DNA from: an uncultured Opitutia bacterium
GTDB lineage: Bacteria; Verrucomicrobiota; Verrucomicrobiia; Opitutales; Opitutaceae
DNA: 64,000 nt
Reading direction: 5' to 3'
NCBI GenBank assembly: GCA_903862955.1
Contig: CAIPAH010000024.1
Span: 310,001-374,000, forward strand
The position numbers and the translations under genes were made by a program. The notes under the pieces are model-generated. The model ran no database searches. It was not told where the DNA came from and saw only the letters and a program-made list of their open reading frames with translations. Within the stretch, counting starts at the first letter, position 1, and each line of letters starts with the position of its first letter. Positions 1-8,388 of this stretch are shown piece by piece.

Positions 1-25
1 CGGTCAGGGGAACGGATTTTTTCAT
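1..25 (-). CDS. possible start of a gene running off the left edge (partial)
   Basis: A minus-strand ATG at 25 opens a frame reading MKKSVPLT before the window ends. A basic start followed by hydrophobic residues would fit a signal peptide. Only eight codons are visible and there is no clear ribosome binding site, so this is only a possible gene start. The 150 bases between it and the next gene show no feature I can name. Confidence 0.25.
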
Positions 26-175
26 GAGGTAAGCAAAATAGCGCAGCAAGGTTCAGCCGCAGGAACGCGGAATCAAACCCGGCCACTACCGGCTGACCAG
101 CAGGAAACGAAGCCTGCTCGGGAGTAAAGCGAGGACTGCCTCCTCCGTTTATCTTCCGTCCGCCAACCGCCCCGC

Positions 176-583
176 TCAGAGGCTCCTCAAAACATAAGCG
201 AGAGTACATTCAACGATCATTCCGACCGGGCGCTCATTCTTTCGCCGATTTACCACTTCGATGAACCGCCACTGTTTCACCGCCATCAAGGTGGGAGCCT
301 CAAACTCCTTGAACGTCGATTGGAGCACCGCAACGTCCTTCACACGCCCATCCTTGCCGACAATAATTTTGACGGTGCAGGTGCCTTGGAGTCCGGCTCG
401 GTTCATCTCGAGAGGATATAACGGCATAGGACCGGCTAAGGGGTAACCCCGGCCCGGCGAGTCACTCGTGACCGTCCAAGACTTTAACTCCGCCAACATC
501 TCATCGCTCCCCTGAGCGGATAAATCAGGCGAGATAGACACGAATGCGAAGACCGTCAGCACTACTGCAAGAAAGGTTTTCAT
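176..583 (-). CDS. secreted protein with TonB C-terminal-like domain
   Basis: A 135-residue protein. Residues 1 to about 23 form a signal peptide ending near SAQG. The rest matches the TonB C-terminal fold: a 'PLYPLEMNRAGLQGTCTVKI' strand, then 'GKDGRVKDVAVLQS', then a 'KQWRF' stretch. It has no N-terminal anchor plus proline-rich spacer, so it is not a full energy transducer. Such isolated TonB-C domains are common in Bacteroidota and Verrucomicrobiota. A related domain ends the large protein at 44536-47355. Its partner and role are unknown. Confidence 0.7.
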   Translation of the reverse strand: MKTFLAVVLTVFAFVSISPDLSAQGSDEMLAELKSWTVTSDSPGRGYPLAGPMPLYPLEMNRAGLQGTCTVKIIVGKDGRVKDVAVLQSTFKEFEAPTLMAVKQWRFIEVVNRRKNERPVGMIVECTLAYVLRSL

Positions 584-594
584 CGGGTTCCATC

Positions 595-1812
595 CTAATT
601 CCGCAACATCCGCACGCGCCGGTCCTTCCTCGGGAACTGCAGCGTCACCACCGTGCCGACGCCTTCCTTGCTCTCGATGCCGATCTGGCCGCCGTGTTCG
701 CGCATGATGCGCTGGACGATCGTCAGGCCGAGGCCATGGCCGCCGGGCTTCGTCGTGTGATAGGGCTCGAAGAGGCGGCCGAGATCCTCCTGCTTGATGC
801 CTGAGCCGCTGTCGCCGAAGAGCAAGAACACGTTGTCGTCGTCGGCGCGCGTGCGGATCCGCAACGTGCCGCCGGGCGCCATCGCCTCCACCGCATTCTT
901 GATCAGGTTGAAAAACACCTGCTTCAACTGGTTGCGGTCGGCCATCACCGGCGGCAGGTCCGCGGGCGTCTCCGCCTCGACCGTAATGCCGCGGTCAGCC
1001 AGCTCCCCCTGCTGGAAGCGCAACACCTCGGCCAGCACGTCCGCGGGGTTGACCTCGGCCAGGTCGGGCGGACGCGGCCGGATGGCCTCCAGGAAATTGC
1101 TAACGATGCCGTCGAGCCGCTTGACCTCCTCCTCACAGATGCGGATCGACTCGTCCAGCGAGTCAGCATCGGCCGCCTTCGCCAGTTTCAGCTTCTTCAG
1201 CTTCCGCTCGATGAGCTGGAGGTGGATCGTGAGCGAATTGAGCGGGTTGCCCAGCTCGTGGGCCACGCCGGCCGCCAGCAGCAAGATCGATGACGTGCGC
1301 TCGCTCTCGATGCGCGCGGCCGTGGTCTGCTTGTCCTGCGTGATGTCCGAGAGAATGACCGCAAAGCGGCGCGGCGCCGCCTTCCCCTCGCCCCGAAACG
1401 GCACCATGTAGAGTCGGACACTGCGCGCCTCTGGATAAGTCAGCTCGAACTCCCGCGTCACGACCGACGGCGTGACACCCTCCGCATCCAACGCCGCCTC
1501 AAGGGAGCCTCGCAGCCCCGGCACGAGCCGCCAGAGCGTCTCGCCGGCCAGCGCCTCGTCGCCCAACCCGACCAAGCGCTGCGCCGCAGTGTTCGCATAC
1601 TCGATGCGGCCGTCGGCGGTGATTACGAGCACGCCCTCCTGCAGCGTGTTGAAGATGTCCTCGAACAACCCCCGCTCGCGCGCCAGGCGCTGCACGAGGT
1701 TGGCCAGATTGACCGAGTCGAGCGTGTCGAGCCGCCCCAACACACGGTCGAGCGAGGAATTCTTCTTTCCGGACATCGGCCGACTATGGGCGGAAGCCCC
1801 GCCGTCGGTCAA
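595..1812 (-). CDS. PAS-domain sensor histidine kinase, NtrB-like, soluble
   Basis: A 405-residue two-component sensor kinase that should autophosphorylate on histidine and pass phosphate to an unseen response regulator. A coiled N-terminus (to about residue 45) leads into a PAS domain (about 50-165, 'TLQEGVLVITADGRIEYANTA'). The H-box is 'AAGVAHELGNPLNSL' near residue 182. The N-box is 'NLIKNAVEA', the G1 box 'DSGSGI' and the G2 box 'GGHGLGLTI'. There is no transmembrane segment and no receiver domain. Its ATG overlaps the stop of the upstream polysaccharide-lyase gene by four bases (ATGA), so the two are probably translated together. An alternative ATG lies at 1776. What it senses is unknown. 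Confidence 0.9.
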   Translation of the reverse strand: MTDGGASAHSRPMSGKKNSSLDRVLGRLDTLDSVNLANLVQRLARERGLFEDIFNTLQEGVLVITADGRIEYANTAAQRLVGLGDEALAGETLWRLVPGLRGSLEAALDAEGVTPSVVTREFELTYPEARSVRLYMVPFRGEGKAAPRRFAVILSDITQDKQTTAARIESERTSSILLLAAGVAHELGNPLNSLTIHLQLIERKLKKLKLAKAADADSLDESIRICEEEVKRLDGIVSNFLEAIRPRPPDLAEVNPADVLAEVLRFQQGELADRGITVEAETPADLPPVMADRNQLKQVFFNLIKNAVEAMAPGGTLRIRTRADDDNVFLLFGDSGSGIKQEDLGRLFEPYHTTKPGGHGLGLTIVQRIMREHGGQIGIESKEGVGTVVTLQFPRKDRRVRMLRN

Positions 1813-4800
1813 CGGTTCCGCTGCCAGGCAAAAACCGACGGCGCCTCCAGCCGGTCACCCGGGCCCACGCTGCTCAACCAGACATCGGTGCCCGCGAGCT
1901 CCTTTTCGCGCCCCGGCGGCGCCACCAGCTCGATGCGGTCCTGGTCGGCTTTCGCCACGAGTCCGATCGACTGGTAGGCGGCATCCAGCGCCGTTGTCCC
2001 GGCATAGGACGGAGCAAAAACGAGGCGCGTCGGCGTGAGCACGACCTTGCCCTTCACCTCGCCCACCCGCAACTGGCCCACGATCAGGTCGTCCTTCGGC
2101 GTCAGGATCAGCCCGTCGCGCGTCAGCTTCGCGGCCTGCACGGTGTGCGCGGTCGAACCGGCGGGTGACGCGAACCGCACGACGCGGCCGACGAGCGACC
2201 CCGTATCCGGCGCCACAAGGAAACTTTCGCGTTCATCATCGAGGTTGACGGTGATCTGACCCATCACGGGATCGACCTTCGTCACGCGCCCGCTGGCCCG
2301 AGGCGCGGCGCGATACATCTCGCCGTCGATCTCCACCTTCGGACCACCCGCAAAGAACAAGCGCTCCAGTTTTCCCTTCGGGTCGAAGGTGGCCACCATC
2401 GTCGTGGCGAGGATTTCGAGCTTGTGGCCCGCAGCGGTGAATTTCTTGGGCGACGCCGTCAGCGCGTGGATGACGAGGTCGGTCTTCCCGTCGCGCCGGA
2501 CCGCGATGACCCCCGCGCCTTGCGGAAAATTGAGCCGGCTCACGGACGCCAGCGGGGCCTCGCTCGCGTGGGGCTCGAGCACGCTCACGAAGGTGCTCGC
2601 GAGTTTTTCGCCCGCTTTCGCCGTGCGGCGCGCGATCAGGTATTTGAGGACCTGCGGATACTTGACCGGCGTGACGCGCGCGTCGGCCAGGATCATGGTC
2701 TGGCCGGGCTGGTCGAGCACGCGAATGCGCAGCCGGGCCTTGGCGTCCTTCTCGTGCGTGTAGTCCGCCACCCAATCCCCCGCCTCGTGCCGCTGCACAG
2801 CGGTGAAATGCTGGAAGCCCGACCCCCGGTAATCCATGTAGCCGCCCGTGTAACCCGGCGCCCCGAGCACGGGATCGTCGTAGATTTCGTCGAGCCCGAC
2901 ATTTTCGCCCGCCAGCGTCCCCTTGAGCTGGGGCGTCCAGTGCCCGCCCGTGAGCGTGAACGTGCCGGGCGGCCCGTGCAGGCTGTAATCGTGCTCCTGC
3001 CCGCCGATGACGTCGAAGAAGTCCACCGCGTAACTCTGGTGCGGGCCGACGTCGACGAGCACCACGGCGCGCCGGTAGGTTTCGCACTGCGGGTAAGTCC
3101 CGGGCGCGCTCACATCGAGCACCCGGGCGCCCGCGCCCTCGGCCATCAGCTGCACCTGACCGGGGAGATTGCCGGGTTGCGGCGTGGCATCGACCGTCAC
3201 CGTGTTGTGCGAAATGGTGTGCAGCGACCAGGTGAAGATGCCCGGCACGTATTCGTTCATCGCGTCGGGATAGCCCAGGTCCGGCGTCATCGGCTGGCCG
3301 TTCGCAAACAGGTCGAGCTCCATCCGGTCGTAGTGCGCGTGGTTCACGTGCTGCCCGAAATAGAGCGACACCGCCGTGTCGTCGGCGGCGTTGTTCAGCA
3401 GGCCCAAGCCGAAGCCCGAAAGCAGCCGCGAAGGCTGCGGCGCCACGCAGCGGCCTCCGTCCGGCGCTGCGACGGACGTGATCGGCGGATGCAGCAGCGA
3501 CGTGAAATCCTTGAATCCGTCCACGCCACCCGCCCCAAAACCGGCCAGAAACTGCGCGTACCGCGGGTCGCGGTAGGCGCGGAAGGCCTGCTCGTAAACC
3601 GACGCATCCTCGCCCACCACCCCGCCGTAGACGCCGGTGGTGTCGCCGATCGCCGGCGTGTGGCGGCCGATCGCGATGCTCGCGAGCGGCGCGTCGTAGA
3701 GGCGGCGCAGCCGCGGGAGCGTCGAGATGTCGACGCCCATCTTGGGCAGCAGCTCCGTCAGCGCGGTGATGTTCTGCACCCAGAGGATGTTGTAGCCCGG
3801 CGACTCGAACGGCTGGCCGTCGCGCCAGACAAAGCTGTTCAACGCCGTGCGCAGGCCGAGGTAAACCGTGCCGCCCGGCTGGTCGAGGACCGTGTCGAGG
3901 TAGCGGGCGTTGTCCGCGTGCTGCCGCACGATCGCCAGCACGAGCAACGCACGCTGGTGCATGCCGTAGTTGCCGCGGGCCCGCTTGCCGTAAACCGCGT
4001 CAATGCCCTCCTCGAGAATGCCGCCCTCGATGCGAGCGCAAAGCTGCGCCGCCGTCTGGCCGTAAAGTTTCTGCAGCGCGGCGTCACCCGCGATCGTCTC
4101 CCAGATCGCGTCGTAGGTCTCCGCGAATTGCGCAACGAGGTAGGTCTCCCAGATCGCGTTGACGATCTTGCCGGAATAGCGCGTCCCGTCCTTCTCCGCC
4201 ATGAGCTGCCCGTAGCGCGACTGGCTCTCGTGCTCCATGTTGGGATAAACCTCCGCAATGCGCGCCAGCAGGACGGCCGCCTTGTGCGCGTAGCGCGCCT
4301 CGCCAGTCAGCAGGTAGGCACGGCCCAGCGCGGCCAGGCCGCCCTGCAAATTCTGATGCGGCGCCACGGCGTGCATCACCCAGAGCCAGTGGTTCCAGCA
4401 GGCGACAAACCAGTAGCGCTGCCCGTTCGGGCCGACCCAGCCGCGGCCATCGTCCACATACGGGCCGTTGAAATCGCTGCGATCCTTGAACCCGCTGCGG
4501 TAGAACTTGCCGTAGTCGTTGCTCGGATAGGTCTCGCCTCCGATCGGGCACTTCACGCAAAACGGCTTCTTGGGGTCGATGATCCACGGGTAAATGACGC
4601 CCGTCACCTCGAAGATCTTCTTGCCGTGGATGGGACAGCCCTCTGGGCAGAGCTCGAACGACCGCGGCACTTCGGCGCTGGTGACAAGGTCGCGCAGGGA
4701 CTCGTCCGTCCACTCCGCCCAATAATCGGCCTCCTTGCGAATATCGTCCGCCACCTTCTTCGCCGCCGGATAGAGCGACACGTTCTTCCGCGCCTGGCTG

Positions 4801-5024
4801 ATCTCGGCATCGGTGAAAAGCGTCCGCCGATCCTTTGGCGGAAACTGCGGCGTGTGCACGCGCGGCGGCAGGATCTCGCCGACTTTCAGAATGGGGGGAG
4901 CCGCGCCGGTTGCGGCCCAGTCGTCGTTGGGGTTGGGCACTGGAACTGCAAAAACCAAATTACCCCACAACGCCAGCCCGCTCATGACCGGCAGACTCCG
5001 GAGAATTACGGATCGAGGGTCCAT
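1809..5024 (-). CDS. secreted heparinase II/III-family polysaccharide lyase
   Basis: A 1071-residue exported protein. A signal peptide covers about residues 1-27, up to 'LVFAVP'. An alpha-barrel region follows and then a heparinase II/III-type beta domain, recognisable by 'YFGQHVNHAHYDRMELDLFA' and the nearby 'HTISHNTVTVD'. These His, Tyr and Asn positions are typical of lyases acting on uronic-acid polysaccharides. An N-terminal insert carries paired cysteines ('CPEGCPIHG' and 'CVKCPIGG'), possibly a metal-binding knuckle. It is longer than typical family members (about 600-800 residues), with extra beta domains at the C-terminus. It overlaps the histidine kinase by four bases. The substrate cannot be told from sequence. 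Confidence 0.85.
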   Translation of the reverse strand: MDPRSVILRSLPVMSGLALWGNLVFAVPVPNPNDDWAATGAAPPILKVGEILPPRVHTPQFPPKDRRTLFTDAEISQARKNVSLYPAAKKVADDIRKEADYWAEWTDESLRDLVTSAEVPRSFELCPEGCPIHGKKIFEVTGVIYPWIIDPKKPFCVKCPIGGETYPSNDYGKFYRSGFKDRSDFNGPYVDDGRGWVGPNGQRYWFVACWNHWLWVMHAVAPHQNLQGGLAALGRAYLLTGEARYAHKAAVLLARIAEVYPNMEHESQSRYGQLMAEKDGTRYSGKIVNAIWETYLVAQFAETYDAIWETIAGDAALQKLYGQTAAQLCARIEGGILEEGIDAVYGKRARGNYGMHQRALLVLAIVRQHADNARYLDTVLDQPGGTVYLGLRTALNSFVWRDGQPFESPGYNILWVQNITALTELLPKMGVDISTLPRLRRLYDAPLASIAIGRHTPAIGDTTGVYGGVVGEDASVYEQAFRAYRDPRYAQFLAGFGAGGVDGFKDFTSLLHPPITSVAAPDGGRCVAPQPSRLLSGFGLGLLNNAADDTAVSLYFGQHVNHAHYDRMELDLFANGQPMTPDLGYPDAMNEYVPGIFTWSLHTISHNTVTVDATPQPGNLPGQVQLMAEGAGARVLDVSAPGTYPQCETYRRAVVLVDVGPHQSYAVDFFDVIGGQEHDYSLHGPPGTFTLTGGHWTPQLKGTLAGENVGLDEIYDDPVLGAPGYTGGYMDYRGSGFQHFTAVQRHEAGDWVADYTHEKDAKARLRIRVLDQPGQTMILADARVTPVKYPQVLKYLIARRTAKAGEKLASTFVSVLEPHASEAPLASVSRLNFPQGAGVIAVRRDGKTDLVIHALTASPKKFTAAGHKLEILATTMVATFDPKGKLERLFFAGGPKVEIDGEMYRAAPRASGRVTKVDPVMGQITVNLDDERESFLVAPDTGSLVGRVVRFASPAGSTAHTVQAAKLTRDGLILTPKDDLIVGQLRVGEVKGKVVLTPTRLVFAPSYAGTTALDAAYQSIGLVAKADQDRIELVAPPGREKELAGTDVWLSSVGPGDRLEAPSVFAWQRNR

Positions 5025-5092
5025 CGTGCGCAGGTTCGGGTCCGGGCAGCTCCAGGATGAATGTTCGCCGCGGTCGCGCCGGATCAGGTGCG

Positions 5093-5557
5093 CTAACGCC
5101 GGTGCTTCGCCAGCATGGCGGCGAGGAAGTCAGCCCACGTGCCCTTCGGCTCCCAGACGCCGCGCATGAGCTCAAACGCCTGCTCCTCCGGCCAGCCAAG
5201 CCGGATGGCCCGGTAGAGCCCGAGAAACGCCGTCACCCGCATGTTCGCCGCGCAGTGCACGAGGACCTTTTGGCCGTTGCTGGCGTCCATCGCGTCGAAG
5301 AAGGCCAGGAGGTCCGCCTCCGTGGGTGACTCGAATTGCACCGGGATGTGCACATAGCTCATCCCCAGCCCCGCAACCGTGCCGGGCTCGTCGGGCAGCG
5401 AGTAACGCGGCTGGTCGTGCAGCGCCAGGTTGATAACCGTCTGGAAACCCGCCTCCGCCAAACTCTGCAGCTGCGCCACCGACGGCTGGCCGCCGGTGAT
5501 CAACGACGCGTCCACCACGCGGAAATTCTTCATGCTGCTGTAGGCGGGCTCGGACAT
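5093..5557 (-). CDS. dual-specificity-phosphatase-like (DUF442-type) protein with shortened P-loop
   Basis: A 154-residue protein of the phosphatase-like family related to the beta-lactamase-hydrolase-like domain: 'ASLITGGQPSVAQLQSLAEA' near the start and 'VLVHCAANMRVTAFLGLYRA' at the signature loop. A phosphatase loop is Cys-X5-Arg. Here it reads C-A-A-N-M-R, four residues between Cys and Arg, which the DNA confirms. It may therefore be a binding protein or an altered enzyme. I chose the ATG at 5557 because residues upstream of it have no family match and overlap the methyltransferase gene at 5574. Confidence 0.75.
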   Translation of the reverse strand: MSEPAYSSMKNFRVVDASLITGGQPSVAQLQSLAEAGFQTVINLALHDQPRYSLPDEPGTVAGLGMSYVHIPVQFESPTEADLLAFFDAMDASNGQKVLVHCAANMRVTAFLGLYRAIRLGWPEEQAFELMRGVWEPKGTWADFLAAMLAKHRR

Positions 5558-5573
5558 GGCGGAACGAAGGCGT

Positions 5574-6398
5574 TCAGGGAATGCGGTCTTTGCGAACGTG
5601 CAGGATGAAATGGGAAACCATGCCTCCAGCATCTCGATTAAGCATGCGGATCATCGCATGGATCATGTCGCGTTTCCACACCGGCATTTCGCGCGGTGGT
5701 TGCTCCTCGACCAAAAAGCGCACCCGGTCTTCCCAGAATTCAACGCCGCGCGGATGCAGCGCCGCATGTAACACGGTCGCACTACGGGATTTCTCAAAGT
5801 GCCGGCGCCACCAACCCGGCGAATGCACGGCCAAGCAAGCGGGAAACTCCAGCAGGAGTTCCTCAGGCATATCCGGTGTGATTTCTTCACGATAGCACGG
5901 GCAGCCAATCACGATTTCTCCGCCTGGCTTCAGGTAGCTCATGATATAAGGCGGGTAAAGGTCGTCTGTGCCAAAGTAGAAGAACGCATTCAGCGAGAAA
6001 ATGGCATCGAAGGCTCCGGGGTCGAAAGGCAGCAGGCGCGCGTCCGCCCGGATGGAACGGACTTTGCCTCCCACACCTGCTGCAGCGGCCCGGTTCGCCA
6101 GATCCTCGGGGATTGTCGCATCGACCGCATCAACCGTGACCCCGTATTCACGCGCCAAAAAAATCGAGGTCACGCCCGCGCCGCAACCGAGGTCGAGCAC
6201 GCGCATCCCCGGACTCAAGGCCAGGCGCTTCGCCATGTCAGACGCCAGAAACAGACCGCCCTGCCCGGCCAAGGCCTCATGGATCCCAACTCGTCCGTAC
6301 CGAGCCAGTTCGGGATACGCGGCAAGCGGCACTTCGCGGAACGCCGTTCTCACCTTGTCCAAGTCCACGTCCGGCCAGTTGGTCAGGTCGTAATTCAC
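5574..6398 (-). CDS. class I SAM-dependent methyltransferase
   Basis: About 274 residues. Motif I is 'MRVLDLGCGAGVTSIFLA', followed by an acidic residue at the end of strand 2 ('VDAVDATIP') and 'ADARLLPFDPGAFDAIFSLN' at motif II/III. This is a class I Rossmann methyltransferase. The frame opens with a TTG at 6416 (MAEGGGVNYDL), but GAGGG placed seven bases before the GTG at 6398 favours the later start. The substrate is unknown; the arrangement is like the small-molecule methyltransferase group. It lies 17 bases upstream of the phosphatase-like gene on the same strand, so the two may be co-transcribed. Confidence 0.8.
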   Translation of the reverse strand: MNYDLTNWPDVDLDKVRTAFREVPLAAYPELARYGRVGIHEALAGQGGLFLASDMAKRLALSPGMRVLDLGCGAGVTSIFLAREYGVTVDAVDATIPEDLANRAAAAGVGGKVRSIRADARLLPFDPGAFDAIFSLNAFFYFGTDDLYPPYIMSYLKPGGEIVIGCPCYREEITPDMPEELLLEFPACLAVHSPGWWRRHFEKSRSATVLHAALHPRGVEFWEDRVRFLVEEQPPREMPVWKRDMIHAMIRMLNRDAGGMVSHFILHVRKDRIP

Positions 6399-6450
6399 TC
6401 CTCCACCCTCGGCCAACGTCGTCCCTGGAGCCAGTTCAGAGTGCGGCGGC

Positions 6451-7203
6451 TCAGAGAAACTCCATCTGCGCCGGGTCGACGTGGCCGGCGAAAAGTTTCC
6501 GCAGGAACAGGTCCCGGTGCTCCCGGCAGCGGCCGTGCTTCAGGACGGCTTCCCGGTGCTCCTCCGTGCCGTAGCCCTTGTGCTGCGCGAAACCGTAGAG
6601 CGGGTATTGCGCGTCGAGTTCGTTCATCAGCCGGTCCCGCGTGACCTTCGCCACGATGCTCGCCATCGCAATGCACAGCGACCGCGCGTCGCCGCTCACG
6701 ATCGCGGTGTGGGGATACGGGAAATTCCGCAGCGACAACCCGTCAATCAGGATACGAGCCGACACGGTGGGCACGAACGCTGCGACCTCCGCGGCCGACG
6801 CGAACAGGTCCGGCTCCGTCTTCCGCTCGAACGCGTCCGGCGGGTAAATTCCCTCCAGCGCGCGACGCATCGCCAGCTTCGTCGCGCCGAGGATGTTCAG
6901 CGCCTCGATTTCGCCGACGTCCGCCACCCCGAAATGCGCGTGAATCTGGCCTTGCACCGCCAGCCCCTCGAATTCCGCCCACAACTCCTCGCGCTCGGCA
7001 GCGGTGAGTTGCTTTGAGTCGTTGACGCGGCCCGACCGGCCGACGGCCCAGCGGCCCTCGAGAAATTCCTGCGTGACCAGCACCGCGCCCGCCACCACCG
7101 GGCCTGCCAGCGCCCCGCGGCCGGCCTCGTCGACCCCGATCAGGCTGGCGACGCCCTCGACCTGCTTCAGGTCAAACCCGCGGAGCTGGCGGCGTTTCGC
7201 CAT
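6451..7203 (-). CDS. rnhB: ribonuclease HII
   Basis: A 250-residue type 2 RNase H that cuts RNA in RNA/DNA hybrids and removes single misincorporated ribonucleotides. The signature 'LIGVDEAGRGALAGPVVAGA' contains the first two acidic catalytic residues. 'VNDSKQLTAAERE' and the later 'IVAKVTRDRLMNELD' complete the active site. Length fits the family, with a short basic N-terminal extension. It lies eight bases downstream of rnhC on the same strand, probably one transcript. Confidence 0.96.
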   Translation of the reverse strand: MAKRRQLRGFDLKQVEGVASLIGVDEAGRGALAGPVVAGAVLVTQEFLEGRWAVGRSGRVNDSKQLTAAEREELWAEFEGLAVQGQIHAHFGVADVGEIEALNILGATKLAMRRALEGIYPPDAFERKTEPDLFASAAEVAAFVPTVSARILIDGLSLRNFPYPHTAIVSGDARSLCIAMASIVAKVTRDRLMNELDAQYPLYGFAQHKGYGTEEHREAVLKHGRCREHRDLFLRKLFAGHVDPAQMEFL

Positions 7204-7210
7204 GATGCGG

Positions 7211-8224
7211 TCAGCGGCCCCACTCCATCTTCGGCGGGGGCGGCCGCAGGGGCAGTTCGCCCAGCTTGCCGGCGGCCGACACCACCTCGTAGGCGGTGCG
7301 GAAATGCAGCTTGGCGAACTCGCCCAGCGCCCGCGCGCCGAATTTCTCGATGATTTCGTTGGCCTGCTGCTTCACGAGCGGACCGGCGCCCTTCTGCAGC
7401 TTGGCGCCAAATTTCTTCGAGAGCGCGTGCATCTGCCGCACGAACTCCGCGCGCGCCACCACCGACGCCGCCGCGACCACCGGGTCTTCCTCGGCCTTCG
7501 TCCTCATCCGCAGCTCGAAGCCGGCCACGGGCTGCTTCGCCAGCTCATTCTGCACGAGCGGCTTTTCCGTGAACTGGTCCAGCAGGCCCCACGGCACGGG
7601 CTTGAGCGCCAGCGCCTCCTGCAACGCCCCCGCGTGCATCCACGCGAGCAGGTTGTTCAGGTTCGCCCGCGGGCGCGCCATCAGCTCGTTGTAGCGCGGC
7701 ATGCCGCAAAACCGCGTGCGCACCACAGCGCCCTTCGTCTCGCGGATCAGCTTGTCGAGCTTGATGATCTGCGACTCCGCGATCGCCTTGGAATCCTTCA
7801 CGCCCGCCTTGATCCACGCCTCGATCGCCGGCCGGTCGGCAATGACCGTCGCTGCGATCACCGGCCCGAAAAAGTCGCCCTTGCCGCTCTCGTCGAGCCC
7901 GGCGTGGGACTCGAACCAGTCCGGGTGGAGCACGTCGTCGTAGCCGAGCTTCGCCGCGCCGGTCACCTCGGGCTCGAGCGTCATCGTCACGAACTCCTCC
8001 GTGCCCTTGCCTGCGATCACCACCTTGCCGCTGGTGTAGGCGGCGACGTTGATGCGCGCCGGGTCGGATTTGTAGGCAAAGCGCGTGTAGGCGACCTCGA
8101 AGGGCTCAAAATGCCGCGCCTCGCAGATCGCGCGCAGCTTTTCCATCTGGGTGTCATCCAGCTTGGCCGTGTAGGAGGCGATCTTCTTGGGCGCCTCGTC
8201 ATCGGAGGCCGACTTCTTGGGCAT
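7211..8224 (-). CDS. rnhC: ribonuclease HIII
   Basis: A 337-residue RNase HIII. The N-terminal part (about 1-95) is the TBP-like substrate-binding domain of this family. The catalytic part begins 'HAGLDESGKGDFFGPVIAA', with the family's Asp-Glu pair. 'VKDSKAIAESQIIKLD' follows, and 'ASVVARAEFVRQM' marks the later acidic region. I chose the ATG at 8224 (MPKKSASDDE); the 12 upstream codons come from a repeat and look unrelated. It sits directly upstream of rnhB. HIII with HII is known in some phyla, but the tandem arrangement is notable. Confidence 0.95.
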   Translation of the reverse strand: MPKKSASDDEAPKKIASYTAKLDDTQMEKLRAICEARHFEPFEVAYTRFAYKSDPARINVAAYTSGKVVIAGKGTEEFVTMTLEPEVTGAAKLGYDDVLHPDWFESHAGLDESGKGDFFGPVIAATVIADRPAIEAWIKAGVKDSKAIAESQIIKLDKLIRETKGAVVRTRFCGMPRYNELMARPRANLNNLLAWMHAGALQEALALKPVPWGLLDQFTEKPLVQNELAKQPVAGFELRMRTKAEEDPVVAAASVVARAEFVRQMHALSKKFGAKLQKGAGPLVKQQANEIIEKFGARALGEFAKLHFRTAYEVVSAAGKLGELPLRPPPPKMEWGR

Positions 8225-8379
8225 CGAGGGATATGGCCACAAAAAGGCGCAAAAACACACGAAAATTTACCGTTCGCCCACGGATCACACGGAAACCACG
8301 GAAGGAAATCGGGATTCCGGGCGTTCCGGCGTGCTGCCAAACAGATAAATCTTGCGCCTTCTGTGCCTCCTCGCGGCCA
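8225..8379. repeat. divergent intergenic region holding a dispersed inverted repeat
   Basis: This stretch separates divergent rnhC and mutY. Its left part reads 'GGCCACAAAAAGGCGCAA'. The right part carries the approximate complement, 'TTGCGCCTTCTGTGCCTCC' then 'GCGGCC'. The whole is an imperfect palindrome of about 150 bases. It has the look of a mobile intergenic repeat, and both promoters must lie in or beside it. I see no clear -35/-10 pair. Confidence 0.5.
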
Positions 8380-8388
8380 ATGCCCGGG

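Noticed and set aside
2424-5060. Long open frame of 878 codons on the plus strand
   Set aside because: It is the antisense of the polysaccharide lyase gene, rich in Arg/Ala/Val/His as expected from a GC-rich shadow, with no recognisable motif. The minus-strand frame has a signal peptide and family motifs.
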